NCBI GenBank assembly: GCA_021234155.1
Contig: JAJEKV010000055.1
Span: 124,001-188,000 of the forward strand
DNA: 64,000 bases
Reading direction: 5' to 3'
Origin: Isoetes taiwanensis
Lineage: Eukaryota > Streptophyta > Lycopodiopsida > Isoetales > Isoetaceae
This document shows, in pieces, positions 33,367 through 46,618 of the stretch. A model generated the notes under the pieces. The model was not told the origin of the DNA. It searched no databases and saw nothing but the letters and a program-made list of their open reading frames with translations. Numbering within the stretch: the first letter of the stretch is position 1; each line of letters begins with the position of its first letter. Both the position numbers and the translations under genes were made by a program.

Positions 33367-33989
33367 ATCTTGAAATTTATTTGGAAGAAACTAAGGACTA
33401 CAGAGAACAAATAAATTACAAAGTTTAAAAAAGTCCAGATTGGATACATACGTCGCCATCGCAAGATATCGTAAGTCTATAGCAAGTCTGGAGGAGCAAA
33501 TAAGAGCAAGTGTATAAAGCAAAGCGCAAGCATCTTCAACTTCAACTCGCGTGTGGTGAGGCATACTTTAAGGTGACAATATTTGCTTCATTGAGGCAAT
33601 ATCAAAATGTGTTGCATTTTTGCAATTTTGTTCATAATTTTGTAGTGAATTCATAAACTTTGAACTAAATATCGTTTTTGGGCACTCTTAGCTTGTTGTT
33701 TTTTTTTTTTCAATGTCTATTTTGTTTTGTCCTTAAAAATATTACTATTTCTCAAACCAAACTAGGAGGCCAAAAAATGGTACCAAACAATTTTGAATGA
33801 AAGCTGAGTTCAAATTCCCCTCCAAAAATGGTGCCTAAAATATTCAAATTGTCACACTTGTCACAAATATACCAAGAAAAGGGCATTTTTTAAGGGAATT
33901 TTAGGGAATCTTTCAAAGATTCCTTTTGAAGTGCGTTTGCAGCAAATAAGTGCGTTTCATTTTAAACTTTGTTGCCATGGAAAAAGGGC

Positions 33990-34483
33990 CTAAGATGTCA
34001 TTTGCATCTTTCGACCTCTCCAGACTTTCAATGAAACTAGAGTCCAACCCTTCATCGAAGCGGATTGTGGAGATTCTAAAATGCTGGGACCCAAAAGTAG
34101 TGGCTCATATGCAAGGTATGATAGGTTATACCCACAAACGTCTTTAATACTATTCTTCTCCTCGAATTTCATGATGTGTGGCTTTATTCTATCAAAGGAT
34201 TCCCATGCATCTAACTCAACATTTTTCTTTTCTAAATCAACTAACCTCTGCATGATCTTGGTCTTCTCCTCTTCGATTTCGTCTATCATCCGTTGCATCT
34301 CCTCACTTGTTCTCTCGACCCCTTGCACCCTGGTTTCCATGTTAGATATGACTGTCTTGTTACAATTGGCCATCTTCGCCAGTATGTTAAGTGTGTCCAT
34401 GCTTTAGATCTTGGCCTCCAGTTGCCTGTTCATCTGGGCTAAGAAATCTTTAAGGTCTTGCGGGCTTACGATTGCTTTTGCTG
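33990..34483 (-). pseudogene. Coiled-coil protein fragment, unrecognised
   Basis: The minus-strand frame starting at 34400 (MDTLNILAKMANCNKTVISN) is rich in heptad-like charged residues (RMIDEIEEEKTKIMQRLVDL), predicting a coiled coil. Upstream in the same frame, before a stop, the strand encodes PQDLKDFLAQMNRQLEAKI. It may be a retroelement gag-like leader or a host gene remnant; I cannot name it. Confidence 0.3.
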
Positions 34484-34744
34484 CATCGCCCTTCTTCTAT
34501 TGGCTGGCATTATATTGGTCTGCCATCGGACTTTGGATACAATTTCAGTGGGGGGTTTCTCAAGCGGCCTGGAAAAACTTTCTTTGGGCTATTACTGTGT
34601 TTCCATTGTATAATATATGTGGTCCCCCAATGGTACCTCATTTGAAAACAGAACCAGAATTTGAACAAAACATTATAGTAACTTTAATTGTAGAACAATT
34701 TCCTTGCTGAGGTTTTTAAGAAGAGTAATGCGCAAAAGATTGCC

Positions 34745-34775
34745 ATGGTTCTCTTCTTATATAGAAGAGAACCAT
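34745..34775. repeat. Perfect hairpin, copy 1
   Basis: ATGGTTCTCTTC, a seven-base TTATATA loop, and GAAGAGAACCAT. The surrounding 41 bp is repeated at 35011. Confidence 0.85.
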
Positions 34776-35012
34776 CATTCTTGTCTTCTCCTTCTTGCCT
34801 TAATTGCACTATTGTTCTGTTGCTCCTTTGCTCCACAACGTCTGCTTTATTCTTTATCCATTTATCTCGGTCCTAGGGTAGTCTGCATATTTCTATGGAT
34901 TTTCAGTGATCTTACTTGTTTTTTCTCGCACTCTCAGTCTGTGATTGGAGGAGATAGGTTTCTCTTTGTGTCGGATGTTATTTCTTTGCAAAGGACCTTT
35001 CCCTAGAATGCC

Positions 35013-35043
35013 ATGGTTCTCTTCTTATATAGAAGAGAACCAT
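35013..35043. repeat. Perfect hairpin, copy 2
   Basis: Identical 12-bp arms and loop to 34745-34775, 268 bp downstream and 48 bp before the Copia 2 LTR. Confidence 0.85.
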
Positions 35044-35086
35044 CATTCTGGGGAAAAGGACGCCTGTTTTGGCGTCACGCCATTTT

Positions 35087-35091
35087 GAGCG
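35087..35091. repeat. Copia 2 target-site duplication, left
   Basis: GAGCG, repeated at 43010-43014. Confidence 0.9.
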
Positions 35092-35723
35092 TGTTAAAAT
35101 ATGAAGACCTGTGGAACTGTGGAAGAGAAAGGACAAGAACATCATGCAGAATAATTGCTCAGTTCATTATCAAGTGCTCACACAAGTGCAATTACAAGAC
35201 AAGAGCAGTTCTTCATAGCTAAGGTCTTAAAAAGGTTTAAAGGGCACCATGGTTGAGCTCGAATATGAAGGTTAATGGTTGCCTTTAAATGGGACTTATA
35301 TTTTAAGTTCTAAAGGTTAACTTATTATAAAAGGGATAAACATAAGTTGATCGAAATATTTGCAAGAGGTGATGGCCGAAAATAAGGAAGGAAAGTTGAC
35401 AGTCTATATACGTTAAGATCAGCTAAACCGATTCTGGATCGGCCGTTGCTGCACCCTGTAAATAACCCTGTAGATAATCATTATTCAGACGGTTGAAATG
35501 CAAGTCGGATCAGTTGTGGCAAATAAAGGAGAAATTGAGAGTGCATAAGTCCATGTTTACTGTTCATTTGGTTCAATAGTTCATTGCTACAGTAACTCGA
35601 GATTGGAAATAAGGTTTCACTTGAATATAATTATGATCTTATTTTCAATGGTTTTCTAAGTCTCAAATCATTAAAAACTTGTTGATCTAAGGCAATATTT
35701 CAAGGGTCTCAAGCTAACTAACA
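35092..35723 (+). repeat. Copia 2 5' LTR
   Basis: 632 bp, TG...CA ends. Compared with the 3' LTR it lacks about 20 bp near the start and has AGCAGTTC inserted around 35205. Confidence 0.93.
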
Positions 35724-35725
35724 AT

Positions 35726-35737
35726 TGGTATCAGAGC
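35726..35737 (+). other. Copia 2 primer-binding site
   Basis: TGGTATCAGAGC two bases after the LTR, complementary to initiator-methionine tRNA. Confidence 0.9.
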
Positions 35738-35765
35738 CAGGTTATTGCAGAACAAGGTTGTTGCA

Positions 35766-36743
35766 ATGTCCAGTCGGTTTGGAGCAAGTTTGCTTGCCAC
35801 AGTAGAGGTATATCAGGGAGGTCCTGAATTCCAGATATGGAAGGACTCCATTAAGCATGTGTTGGAAGTTGAAGACCTGTGGGATCTTGTTGATCCTAAA
35901 GGAGGTGTTGAAAGCATGGGGATTGTCAGAAGTGCACAGATGAGGTCTGTATCTGAGATGTCTGTCAATGCTCGCACTAATAATGCAGGTGAAGGATCTG
36001 GAGAAACAAACACAAGAGAGACATCTGGTCTAGGAGCAGCAGGAAGATCAATGAATGCCAAATTAAAGGAAGCTCAAGGAATTATAACGTGCAAGGTGAG
36101 TCCAACAATCAGACTCAAACTTAGAAATAAATCTCCTAAGGAAATGTGGACTTTTCTTCTATTGCATTATGAGCAGAAAACATCTTCCCAAATATACCTT
36201 CTTGAAAATGAGTTGAGAGGCCTTAAACTTCAAGAAGATGGAGATGTATCTGAATTTTTCAATAAATTTGATAATATAATAGCAGATCTAGCAGGAGCAG
36301 GAGTACTTGTATAAGAAAGAAGTCAAGTGTTGCAAATATCTAGAGCAATCAGTGAAAATCAAAATCTAGCTTTATTTATTAGAAACATGAGCAAAAACAG
36401 GGAGGATGCTGAAAATGTTCTTAGGACAGAATTTGAGCAGAGGAAAATTGCACAAGAAGAAGGCCATGCAAGTGAGATTTTATATACAGCCAATAAAGCT
36501 AGACAAGCAAAGGGAAATTGTTTCCATTGTCATGAACCTAGCCATTTTAAAGGAGATTGCCCTAAGCTAAAGAATGAATTGATTTGTTATCATTGTGGAG
36601 GCAAAGGTCACATTGCATCTAATTGTGCAACACCAAAGGAATATGGTCAAGGCAGAGGCAAGGGAAAGGAGATTGGAGGTGGAAGAAATATAAACAGGGG
36701 AAGAGGAGGCAAAAGATCAGCTGGAGTACATATTGCTCGATAA
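35766..36743 (+). pseudogene. Copia 2 gag
   Basis: It starts MSSRFGASLLATVEVYQGGP, with the conserved LWDLVDP and LLHYEQKTSSQIYLLENELRG of Copia gag. Two intact CCHC knuckles, CFHCHEPSHFKGDC and CYHCGGKGHIASNC, lie in the second half, followed by an Arg/Gly tail. A stop at 36312 and another at 36743 interrupt what should be one frame. Gag would assemble the RNA-containing particle. Confidence 0.92.
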
Positions 36744-36806
36744 CATAATGATGAAGAAAAATCAGAGGTTGAAGATGAAAATGAGGTAAAACTTGCATTA
36801 TCTATT

Positions 36807-38134
36807 ATGGATAAGGAAATAGAGTCTAACAAAAACCCTGATGCTCTTGTAGTTGATAGTGGAGCTGAAAGATCAGTAGTGCAATCATCTACACTGCTCA
36901 AGAATGTTTCCAAAGCAAGTTCAAAGAATATTCAAGTTGGAAGTGGAGATTTATTGCAAATAGAAGGAAAAGGCCTGCTGCAGTTGCTGGATTTAGAAGG
37001 GAAGATAGTAGACATTGAGAATGTTTTGTGTGTACCTTGCATAGTCAAGAATTTAATTTCTATAAGTCAGCTTGTTGACTTAGGATATAGAGTCAACTTT
37101 GACTCAAAAGGATGTAGAATTTATCTTGACAATGAATTGAAGTTTTTTGCAAGAAGATGTGGCAACTTGTTTCAAATGGAAAATCATTGCTATAATAGTG
37201 TGAATTCTGTTGGTATGTCTGAAACTGAATTATGGCACAATAGGCTTGGACATACAAACCGCAATAATCTCAAAGTATTGGCAAAGCAAGGATGGATTGA
37301 TTGTAAAAACTTGCAAACAGAAAAATTCATGTGTGAAGGATGTATGTTGGGAAAACTAAATAGGCTACCTTTCAAGAAGACTAAAAGCAGAGAAGTCAAG
37401 CTTTGGAATTGGTCCACACGGATTTGTGTGGTCCTCTAAATGTGAAGGGGAGATCTAACAAGAGATACTTTATCACATTCATAGATGATTATAGTAGGAT
37501 GTGTAGATGTAATTGTCTTGAAAGAAAATCTCAGGCTTTGATTGCTTTCAAACATTATGTATCAGAGGTTGAGAGAGAAACAAGCCTAAAAGTGAAGTGT
37601 ATAAGGTCAGATCGAGGAGGGGAATATTTGTCTACCAAATTCAAACTTTTTTGCATTGCTAACGGGATCAAAAGGCAACTTACATGCAGGTACAGTCCTC
37701 AGCAGAATGGAGTAGCAGAGAGGAAGAATAGAACCATAATGGATGCAGTAAGAGCTATGATTAAACACAGTGGCTTGCCAAACTATCTCTGGGAGGAAGC
37801 ACTCAAAACAACTATTCTAATACAAAACAAATTACCATCTGCTGCTTTAAAAGGTAATGTGCCTCAACTTCTCTGGTCAAATTCAAAAGGAAAAATAGAT
37901 TTTAGTTGGCTCAGGGCCTATGGGTGCTTAGCATACTCACATATTCCATCAGAGTTAAGAAAGAAATTGGATAGCAAATCTGAAATAGGATACCTTGTAG
38001 GGTATGATAGTGAATCAAAGGGGTACAGACTTTTTGTACCAAGCACAAAGCAGATTATCATTAGTAGCGATGTAATTTTTGGTGAGGAGACTCTTTACAA
38101 GGATAGACTAAAAAAAAAAAAGAAGAAGATGTGA
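36807..38134 (+). pseudogene. Copia 2 protease and integrase
   Basis: The protease active site DSGAERSV is at about 36854. The GAG-pre-integrase finger follows (LWHNRLGH and CEGCMLGKLNR), then the integrase core with the triad TDLCGP, SDRGGEY and VAERKN, and the AYGCLAYSHIP segment. A frameshift at about 37400-37440 separates protease from integrase. Reading continues towards 38340 with stops. Motif content is complete, so this copy was once functional. Confidence 0.93.
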
Positions 38135-38344
38135 ATGTGTCACAGGGTACCAAAAAGGTAACATTTGATGTAGATCTCGATTCCAATGATGTGGCAGTGA
38201 TGAGCAGGTCACAGATGATGACAGCATGAGACAAGAAAATACAGCAAATCAAGAGTCATTCACTGAATATGAGAAAGAGGACAGTGTGCCAAGTGAGCAA
38301 GTCACCAAAAGAAGAAAGACCCAAACAGAAAAATTAATTGAGGA

Positions 38345-38428
38345 GGCCAGAATAGAATAGAATAGAATAGAATAGAATAGAATAGAATAGAATAGAATAG
38401 AATAGAATAGAATAGAATAGAATAGAAT
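38345..38428. repeat. (AATAG)n microsatellite
   Basis: About sixteen near-perfect pentamer repeats. Confidence 0.95.
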
Positions 38429-38722
38429 ACATTAATGTCGCTTGTGCCGCGAGGCCCCTGGACTTGTGTAGCATGGGCGAGCTCCCTGAAAGGGCGCTAC
38501 TAGCACATCACGCTGTTATGATGTAGCCTTTTCTGAAGGCTGACTTTTTTCTATTATTACCAGCATCCCACTTTACTTTGGCTTCGTGGCCGTGCAGTGA
38601 TGCTTCGCTATCAACAACTTTGAGCTGTACACATTGTGGATTCCACTGTCCCACCTTTAGTAGTGGGTCAGATTATGAACCCTAAGTTTTTGGCGCACCA
38701 GAACTCGAATGTGGAAATAGAA

Positions 38723-40000
38723 CACCAGCCGGTGGGTTGTACCCGCTCTATCCTGGTGGTCGGTCGGAGGCCCCTCACTGACCCGACACTTAGTCCCTTT
38801 CCTTTTTTACAATTGTTCTGCATAGTCTTGGTGCCCAATAGTGGTGTCCAGCGGCAACAGAGTCGCACTGGCCTGGACTACATTAGTGACGCCGATTACT
38901 ATCAGGATTAAAAAACCCCGCCCCGAAGGGTTTTCGAGGAAAAACCTTAATAGTAATGGGCTCACTGATGCACGTGATATTATCGAGATCCGTTTTTCCG
39001 TCATTCGGATTTTGGATTTTTCCCACGCCATTATTGTTAGGCTGCAAAAACTCTAAACTAAACTGATTAGTACTGATTAGAGCTCCAATCTGGAGCTATG
39101 AATATGTAGTAATTACTATCAACATAACATCACGTGTCCAAAGGTCCGTGTTTATAAACCATCTTGAAATATTTTAACTACACTATGTTAACACAATCCC
39201 CAACTTATGTAGTCACTGCCTAATAGTCCAGATTTATATTAGTGTAAAGCGTCTAAAGAAACTTCCTAATTTCATACATAGCATGCATATACTATGTTGA
39301 TAGAACTGATGCATTGTGCAAAGAAACCGGCCCAATTTCATAGCTTACATGACCAATCTATATTTATACCTAATGATGATAAAAGAAATAAAAGATCAAT
39401 CATCCAGATTGTGCAGATAGTGGTATCACCCTTCCCTTGTTTTGTGTGTTACTAGCTATTCAATTCAAATGAAAAAACCTGATTAGATGAAAGTCCTCAT
39501 CTTCGAGTTTTTTGAAGGCCTGCAGCATAATTGATTGTGCTATTCCCTGTTCCACTTTGTTGGACATTCTGCAGTTGGCAAAACTTCTTGTAGAGTCCCA
39601 AACATGGTTTTTGATTATTCTATAGATGTCTTCACATAATCTGCAACACATCCTCAAGCACTTGATGTAAGAGCACTTGTAAGCTATTATTTATTAAAGT
39701 CTTTAGGCTCTCCTTCAGTCATTTTGGTGATCCAGGAACCAGTTGGAGGGTCGTGCCCTCGCTATCCTGGCCTACGGCGGGGGTTAGACCCCTCAGTCCG
39801 TAGCATATCCCAGTCTCCTTTTTGACTACAAATACCACACTTATATACATATGCATTGTGTCTTTTCATGCTGTCTTTTCATGCTGGCTGTTATTCTATG
39901 GCGGGAGTTTATAGTGGTCCGATTACCAGTTGGTGGGTCCAGCCCTCGCTATCCTGGTGTGTACCGGCAGAGGGCTGAGCCTCTCGTCCGTAACTTATTC
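38723..40000 (+). repeat. Three dispersed copies of a 75-bp block
   Basis: ACCAGYYGGTGGGT, then a CCCKCTATCCTGG word, then a G-rich word and a CC(T/C)CNGWCCGWNRC word recur in the same orientation at about 38724, 39738 and 39925. The function is unknown; they could be heads of a SINE family or part of a larger repeat. Confidence 0.7.
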
Positions 40001-40760
40001 CGTCCACCTTTTACTCAAATGCATTTGCCTTGCCTATGCAGCCCCTAGCCTCTGCTGTATTCCCTAATTTGTGTCTGAATATAAACTAGAAATATTTGAT
40101 CTCTCTTATAAACTTAAGAGCTAAAGAAATCTCAAAGCCAGAGAAAAGTAGAGAGCAAATTAGAGTAACTAACATGCCAGAAAATGTCTTTACTAAATGC
40201 AATGTCTTGAAATCAAAATATATGCTACCCCAAGCTAACAGAATTGGTCATTGCCTTGATTCAAAATGAAACAGAAAACTTATCTGAAAGCCGTTCGTTC
40301 GTTCGTGTGCAAAGTTTCAGAGGCCGAAGTTTCAGAGCTGAACCGTCTTTCCCAACATGCCAATCTCTGAAAAGCTTAAACACCATTGGATGGAGTGCTC
40401 AAAGAGCTTTCCAACAAGCCCAAACTCACCCAAAACTGCCACCAGATCCAGAAGTTATGGCCAAAAGAAAACTGCAGCCAAACCCTAGCGCCGCCAAAAG
40501 AGGGCCGGGACTGTCAGGTGGATTCCGTCGACTAAAACAGAGGAAACACCATACAAATCATACACCGACGGAAAGCTCGTTCGATAAGCTTTCCAACGAG
40601 CCCAAGAACACCTGAATCTGACACCGGAATCCCGAGTTATGAGCAAAAGAGCAGGGCTGAAACCCTAAGCGCCCTCCATTAGCGCCCTCCATTTTCTACT
40701 TCACAAGAATGAATAGACAGCAATGAATATGGAAGAACTGAAGCTGGAAAAAGCAAAAGA

Positions 40761-42376
40761 TTGGAACATTTATGTCATGTAAATGATCAGATCTTGGCAA
40801 TAATGGAAGATGTGGAAACCTCTCAGAGATTTGAAGATGCTCTAGTGTGTGGAGACAAAGACAAATGGGTAGCTGCAATGAAAGAGCTGGAATACTTCAA
40901 ACAAACTCAGACCTATGATATAGTGGATTATCCTGCTAATCATAATGTAATTGGAAGCAAATGGCTGTTTAAGGTAAAAGTCAATGCAGATGGAAGTAAA
41001 AAATTCAAGGCAAGACTTGTAGCACAAGGGTTTACACAAAAAGAGGGCATTGACTATGATGAGACATATTCTCCCATTGTGAAGCTTACCAGCTTAAGGA
41101 TTTTGGTGAGTTTATCTAATGCTTTAAACTTGGAATTACATCACATGGATGTGAAAGCTGCCTTCTTGAATGCTAAACTAGAAGAAGACATATTTATGAG
41201 GCAAGCTCCAGGATTTGAAGTTGGAAACAATAAGGTCTGGAAATTGAACAGGGCAGTTTATGGGCTGAAACAGTCACGAAGAGAATGGTATCTCTGTATT
41301 GATAATTTTTTAAGGGAGCAAGCGTTTGAAAAATTCAAAAATTATGGAAACATGTACAAATTTCAGTTTGCCAATGCTTATTGCATAATAGCTTTATATA
41401 TCGATGATTGCATCATGGCTGCCAGTAGTATTGATTGCTTGAATCATTGTAAAAATTTGCTAAAGCATAGATATCAAATGTCAGACTTGGGAGAACTTAA
41501 ACAATTCTTGAGAATTGAAGTTGAAAGGGATAGGCAAAAGAAGGAATTGAAGCTGAAGCAAAGTAGGCATATTGATAATATGCTCAAAAGGTTTAACCTA
41601 TATGAAGCAAACATTGCAAAAACCCTGTTGTGCCAGGGCATCAATTGACTGCTGAGGTTGCATTATCAGAATATGAGAAAGGAGAAATGGAAAAAGTCCC
41701 TTATAGATCACTGGTTGGTTGTCTTCTGTACCTTGCAAATAATACCAGACCAGATATTGCCTACATTGTGAATATTCTAAGTAGGAGGAATCATAATCCT
41801 AGCCAAATTCATTGGTTAGCATCCAAGAGGGTCTTAAAATATCTCAAAGGAACAAAACATCATGGTATTATGTTTAACTCTGAAGATCTAACTTTACATG
41901 CATACAGTGATGCAGACTGGGGAGGTGATCTAAGTGCAAGAAGATCTACTTCAGGGTTTGCAATTTATTTTGGAGGAGGAGTTATCAGCTGGAAATGCAA
42001 AAAGCAAAATGCCGTAGCCATGTCATCTGCAGAGGCTGAATATGCTGCAGCATCTTTCGTGGCTAAAGAAGTAATTTGGCTTAGGAGATTGCTTGAAGAA
42101 ATGATGTGTACTCAAATTAAGCCAACAATAATTCTGACTGACAGCCAAAGTTGCATAGCCATTATTAAAAATCCAGTACAGCACGAGAGAACCAAGCATA
42201 TTGAGCTGAATATGCATTTCATCAGAGATTTGGTAGCTAAGGAATATATTGAAATGAACATAAACACCAATGATCAGGTTGCAGACATTTTTACAAAAGC
42301 TTTGGTTGAAAGGAAGTTCACATATTTCAGAGACAGTTTGAATGTGCAGGAATATATGATGAAGGAGGCATGTTAA
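40761..42376 (+). pseudogene. Copia 2 reverse transcriptase and RNase H
   Basis: The first frame (40761-41648) has VIGSKWLFKVK, ARLVAQGFTQKEGIDYDET, MDVKAAFLNAKLEEDIFM, VYGLKQS and the catalytic YIDD in LYIDDCI. The second frame (41630-42376) carries RPDIAYIVNILSR and the RNase H motifs YSDADWGGD and SSAEAEYAA. A frameshift at about 41630-41650 joins the two. A purine-rich tract (GATGAAGGAGGC) directly before the 3' LTR is the plus-strand primer. Confidence 0.93.
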
Positions 42377-43009
42377 AATATGATCATGAGTCATCAAATA
42401 TTCCTGAAACCTGTGAGACTGTTAAAGAGAAAGGACAAGAACATCATGCAGAATAATTGCTCAGTTCATTATCAAGTGCTCACACAAGTGCAATTACAAG
42501 ACAAGGATCATAGCTAAGGTCTTAAAAAGGTTTAAAGGGCACCATGGTTGAGCTCGAATATGAAGGTTAATGGTTGCGTTTAAATGGGACTTATATTTTA
42601 AAGCCCTAAAGGTTAACTTATTATAAAAGGGATAAACATAAGTTGATCGAAATATTTGCAAGAGGTGATGGCCGAAAATAAGGAAGGAAAGTTGACAGTC
42701 TATATACGTTAAGATCAAGCTAAACCGGCTCCGAATCGCCGTTGCTGCACCCTGTAAATAACCCTGTAGATAATCATTATTCAGACGGATCAGTTGTAAA
42801 GGAGGCAAATAAAGGAGAAATTGAGAGTGCATAAGTCCATGTTTACTGTTCATTTGGTTCAATAGTTCATTGCTACAGTAACTCGAGATTGGAAATAAGG
42901 TTTCACTTGAATATAATTATGATCTTATTTTCAATGGTTTTCTAAGTCTCAAATCATTAAGAAGTTGTTGATCTAAGGCAATATTTCAAGGGTCTCAAGC
43001 TAACTAACA
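42371..43009 (+). repeat. Copia 2 3' LTR
   Basis: 639 bp, matching 35092-35723 with indels. Ends TGTTAAAATATGA...CTAACTAACA. Confidence 0.93.
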
Positions 43010-43014
43010 GAGCG
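43010..43014. repeat. Copia 2 target-site duplication, right
   Basis: GAGCG, as at 35087-35091. Confidence 0.9.
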
Positions 43015-43396
43015 TCAGATCTATCTATAGCCTGAGCCTTCTATGGCGCAGGCTTTCTTTGGCTCTGTCTACTATATATCCATATTGCCTGCTAGCATTC
43101 CTCATCGGCATTTCCTCCGAGTTGAATTCTGTTGGTTCTAAAGTTTCCCTCCCTCCCTCCTCTGAGTCTAGTCACTTGGTGTCGGCTCGTCTTAACATCT
43201 GTTGATTTCTTCTCGTTCCACCTAGTGAGGGTTGTCCATATAGTATTCCGCTTGAAATCTTATAGTATTTTGCGAATCTTGTTATACAGTATAGCAAACT
43301 TTGTACTTGCATACCCCACAAATGAGGAACTTTACGTACGGTGTAGATTAAGGAATAAGGGGTGAATATGCCTATCCAACAGCTCTCACTGCCCTA

Positions 43397-43658
43397 TGTC
43401 ACCCCCCGTGACCCAAACCAAAGGGGGTTTAAGGGGGATTTTAATTTAAATGTGTTGGACCCAATGGTTGTGTTAATTAATGTCAATGGTAGTTATATGT
43501 TGGTTGTTAATGTCAATGGTTGTTATGTGTTGGTTGTTATGTGTTGGGGGATTTAATTTTTATATGTTGGATGCTAATGGTTTGTGTTCCAAAAAATTTT
43601 TTTGGCCCCGTCGGGGCCTTAGGAACGTCAAACCTCCCCCCTCTTTCCCGGTGTGACA
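43397..43658. repeat. Possible solo LTR
   Basis: 262 bp starting TGTCACCCCCCGTGACCC and ending CCCGGTGTGACA, so the ends form a TGTCAC/GTGACA inverted pair. Flanking 5-mers do not match, so the call is weak. The interior repeats TGTTGGTTGTTAATGTCAATGG. Confidence 0.35.
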
Positions 43659-44143
43659 AAAATTTTAGAATTCAAACCAGAAAAAAACTAGAATTCATTT
43701 GAGGCTTTCATCATCTGTAGCTTTTGAATTTGATCACAATAAAACAAATAGAACATAAGTAAAAGTTACCATAAAGATAGAGCAGATTGATCCCATTATT
43801 CTGAAAGTCATAAAGTTTGCAACACCCATACACAAACATTTTTCAACTGGAATTTAACAGCAGCCTTTGGCCTCCATGGATTCTTGTGGTGAGAAACCAA
43901 AGTGGGAAACTTTTCTGCTTGTTAGCACAAGGATCTAGAAGTCTTGGAATTTGCTTAATAACTGTCTCAAAATCTAAAAATGCATGGTAATTTTTTGCAA
44001 GCTTCATTCGGAATGAACATAAAACAATATCCAATAGCGCAATCCTGTATTAATCTGCTGGTAGGATGTGAAAGCCTACCAAACCCGGCCGAAAAATTGC
44101 TGTTTTAGCGTAGATAACTTAACTAAACATATCCATATCATAC

Positions 44144-44277
44144 ACTATCAAAAAGATCGGAGAGAGCTTTCCAACGCAATAAAAATCATCTCAAACAGAG
44201 CTCTGGATCAACTATCAAAAAGATCGGAGAGAGCTTTCCAACGCAATAAAAATCATCTCAAACAGAGCTCTGGATCA
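44144..44277. repeat. 67-bp perfect tandem duplication
   Basis: ACTATCAAAAAGATCGGAGA... is repeated once without visible change (44144-44210 and 44211-44277). Confidence 0.92.
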
Positions 44278-44334
44278 AAAGTTATGATAAGAAATGTGTT
44301 GCCGGCGGGGAAACTGCACTACATGCGCCCTTCA

Positions 44335-44535
44335 AGCCCTTCATGCGCCCATTATGCACCACACACACAAAAAGAAGGCTTTTGTTGTGAGCCATTGGTT
44401 GTTGACCATTGGAAAAAAAGGCTAAAATCAATGGCCCTTCATGTGCCCATTATGCACCACACGCACAAAAAAAGGGCTTTTGTTGTGAGCCATTGGTTGT
44501 TGACCATTGAAAAAAAAAGGCTAAAATCAATGGCT
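44335..44535. repeat. Tandem duplication of about 100 bp
   Basis: CCTTCATGYGCCCATTATGC to GGCTAAAATCAATGGC occurs twice in tandem with a few differences. Confidence 0.9.
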
Positions 44536-44783
44536 CAGAAATGGTGCACTCTAGATGTACGCATTAGTACATCCATTTGAATACATCACGAAATCATAGG
44601 AAAACCTTAGTGAAAAGTGTACAAAAACACAAACAAAATCCCCTGTTATTATGCTACATATTCGACTCTTCTCTTCTATATCTTTGTGGCTGGTGGCCTC
44701 TGCAATTTCTCAGCGTAGCACTTGTCGCTTCTGGAGAGCACCTAGGGGCAGACCCCCACGGTCGGGCCTAGACTCTCTCTCTC

Positions 44784-46524
<1,741 letters not shown>

Positions 46525-46618
46525 GGGAAAAAAGGGCAACAAGGGCAAAAGTCTTCCAAGTGCGACAATCGACAAAAACAAAGCAAAGGGGACCACATCC
46601 GAGGTCACTCTCGTTGGT

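Larger units (their letters stand above)
27217..33976. mobile_element. Inverted-repeat-bounded region (possible large DNA transposon)
   Basis: The left end TTTAAAATGAAACGCACTTATTT (27229-27251) and the inverse of 33944-33966 agree almost base for base. Weaker inverse similarity extends about 70-120 bp inward (GAAAGATTCC and TTCTAAAA-type words) on both sides. Left and right outer words are also alike (GCCAAACAA against GGCAACAA). No transposase and no clear target duplication were found, so the superfamily is undefined. The interior consists of tandem and palindromic repeats. Confidence 0.5.
38345..40712. mobile_element. Insertion in Copia 2 beginning with an (AATAG)n tract
   Basis: Copia homology stops at about 38345 and resumes by 40761. 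The left edge is an (AATAG)n microsatellite (to about 38428). Read on the minus strand, the sequence CGCGGCACAAGCGACATTAATGT followed by (ATTCT)n looks like the 3' end of a non-LTR element with a simple-repeat tail. The rest has no convincing coding frame. The right boundary and target duplication are not resolved. Confidence 0.55.
35092..43009 (+). mobile_element. Copia LTR retrotransposon 2 (complete ends, interrupted pol)
   Basis: The LTRs at 35092-35723 and 42371-43009 both run TGTTAAAATATGA...CTAACA and are flanked by GAGCG on both sides. Gag, protease, integrase, reverse transcriptase and RNase H lie in Copia order on the plus strand. About 2.4 kb of foreign DNA (about 38345-40712) splits pol between integrase and reverse transcriptase. 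The LTRs differ by several small indels and substitutions, so insertion is not recent. Confidence 0.95.

Noticed and set aside
43397-43658. Confident solo LTR
   Set aside because: The ends look right but no 5-bp target duplication is present; kept only as a low-confidence repeat.
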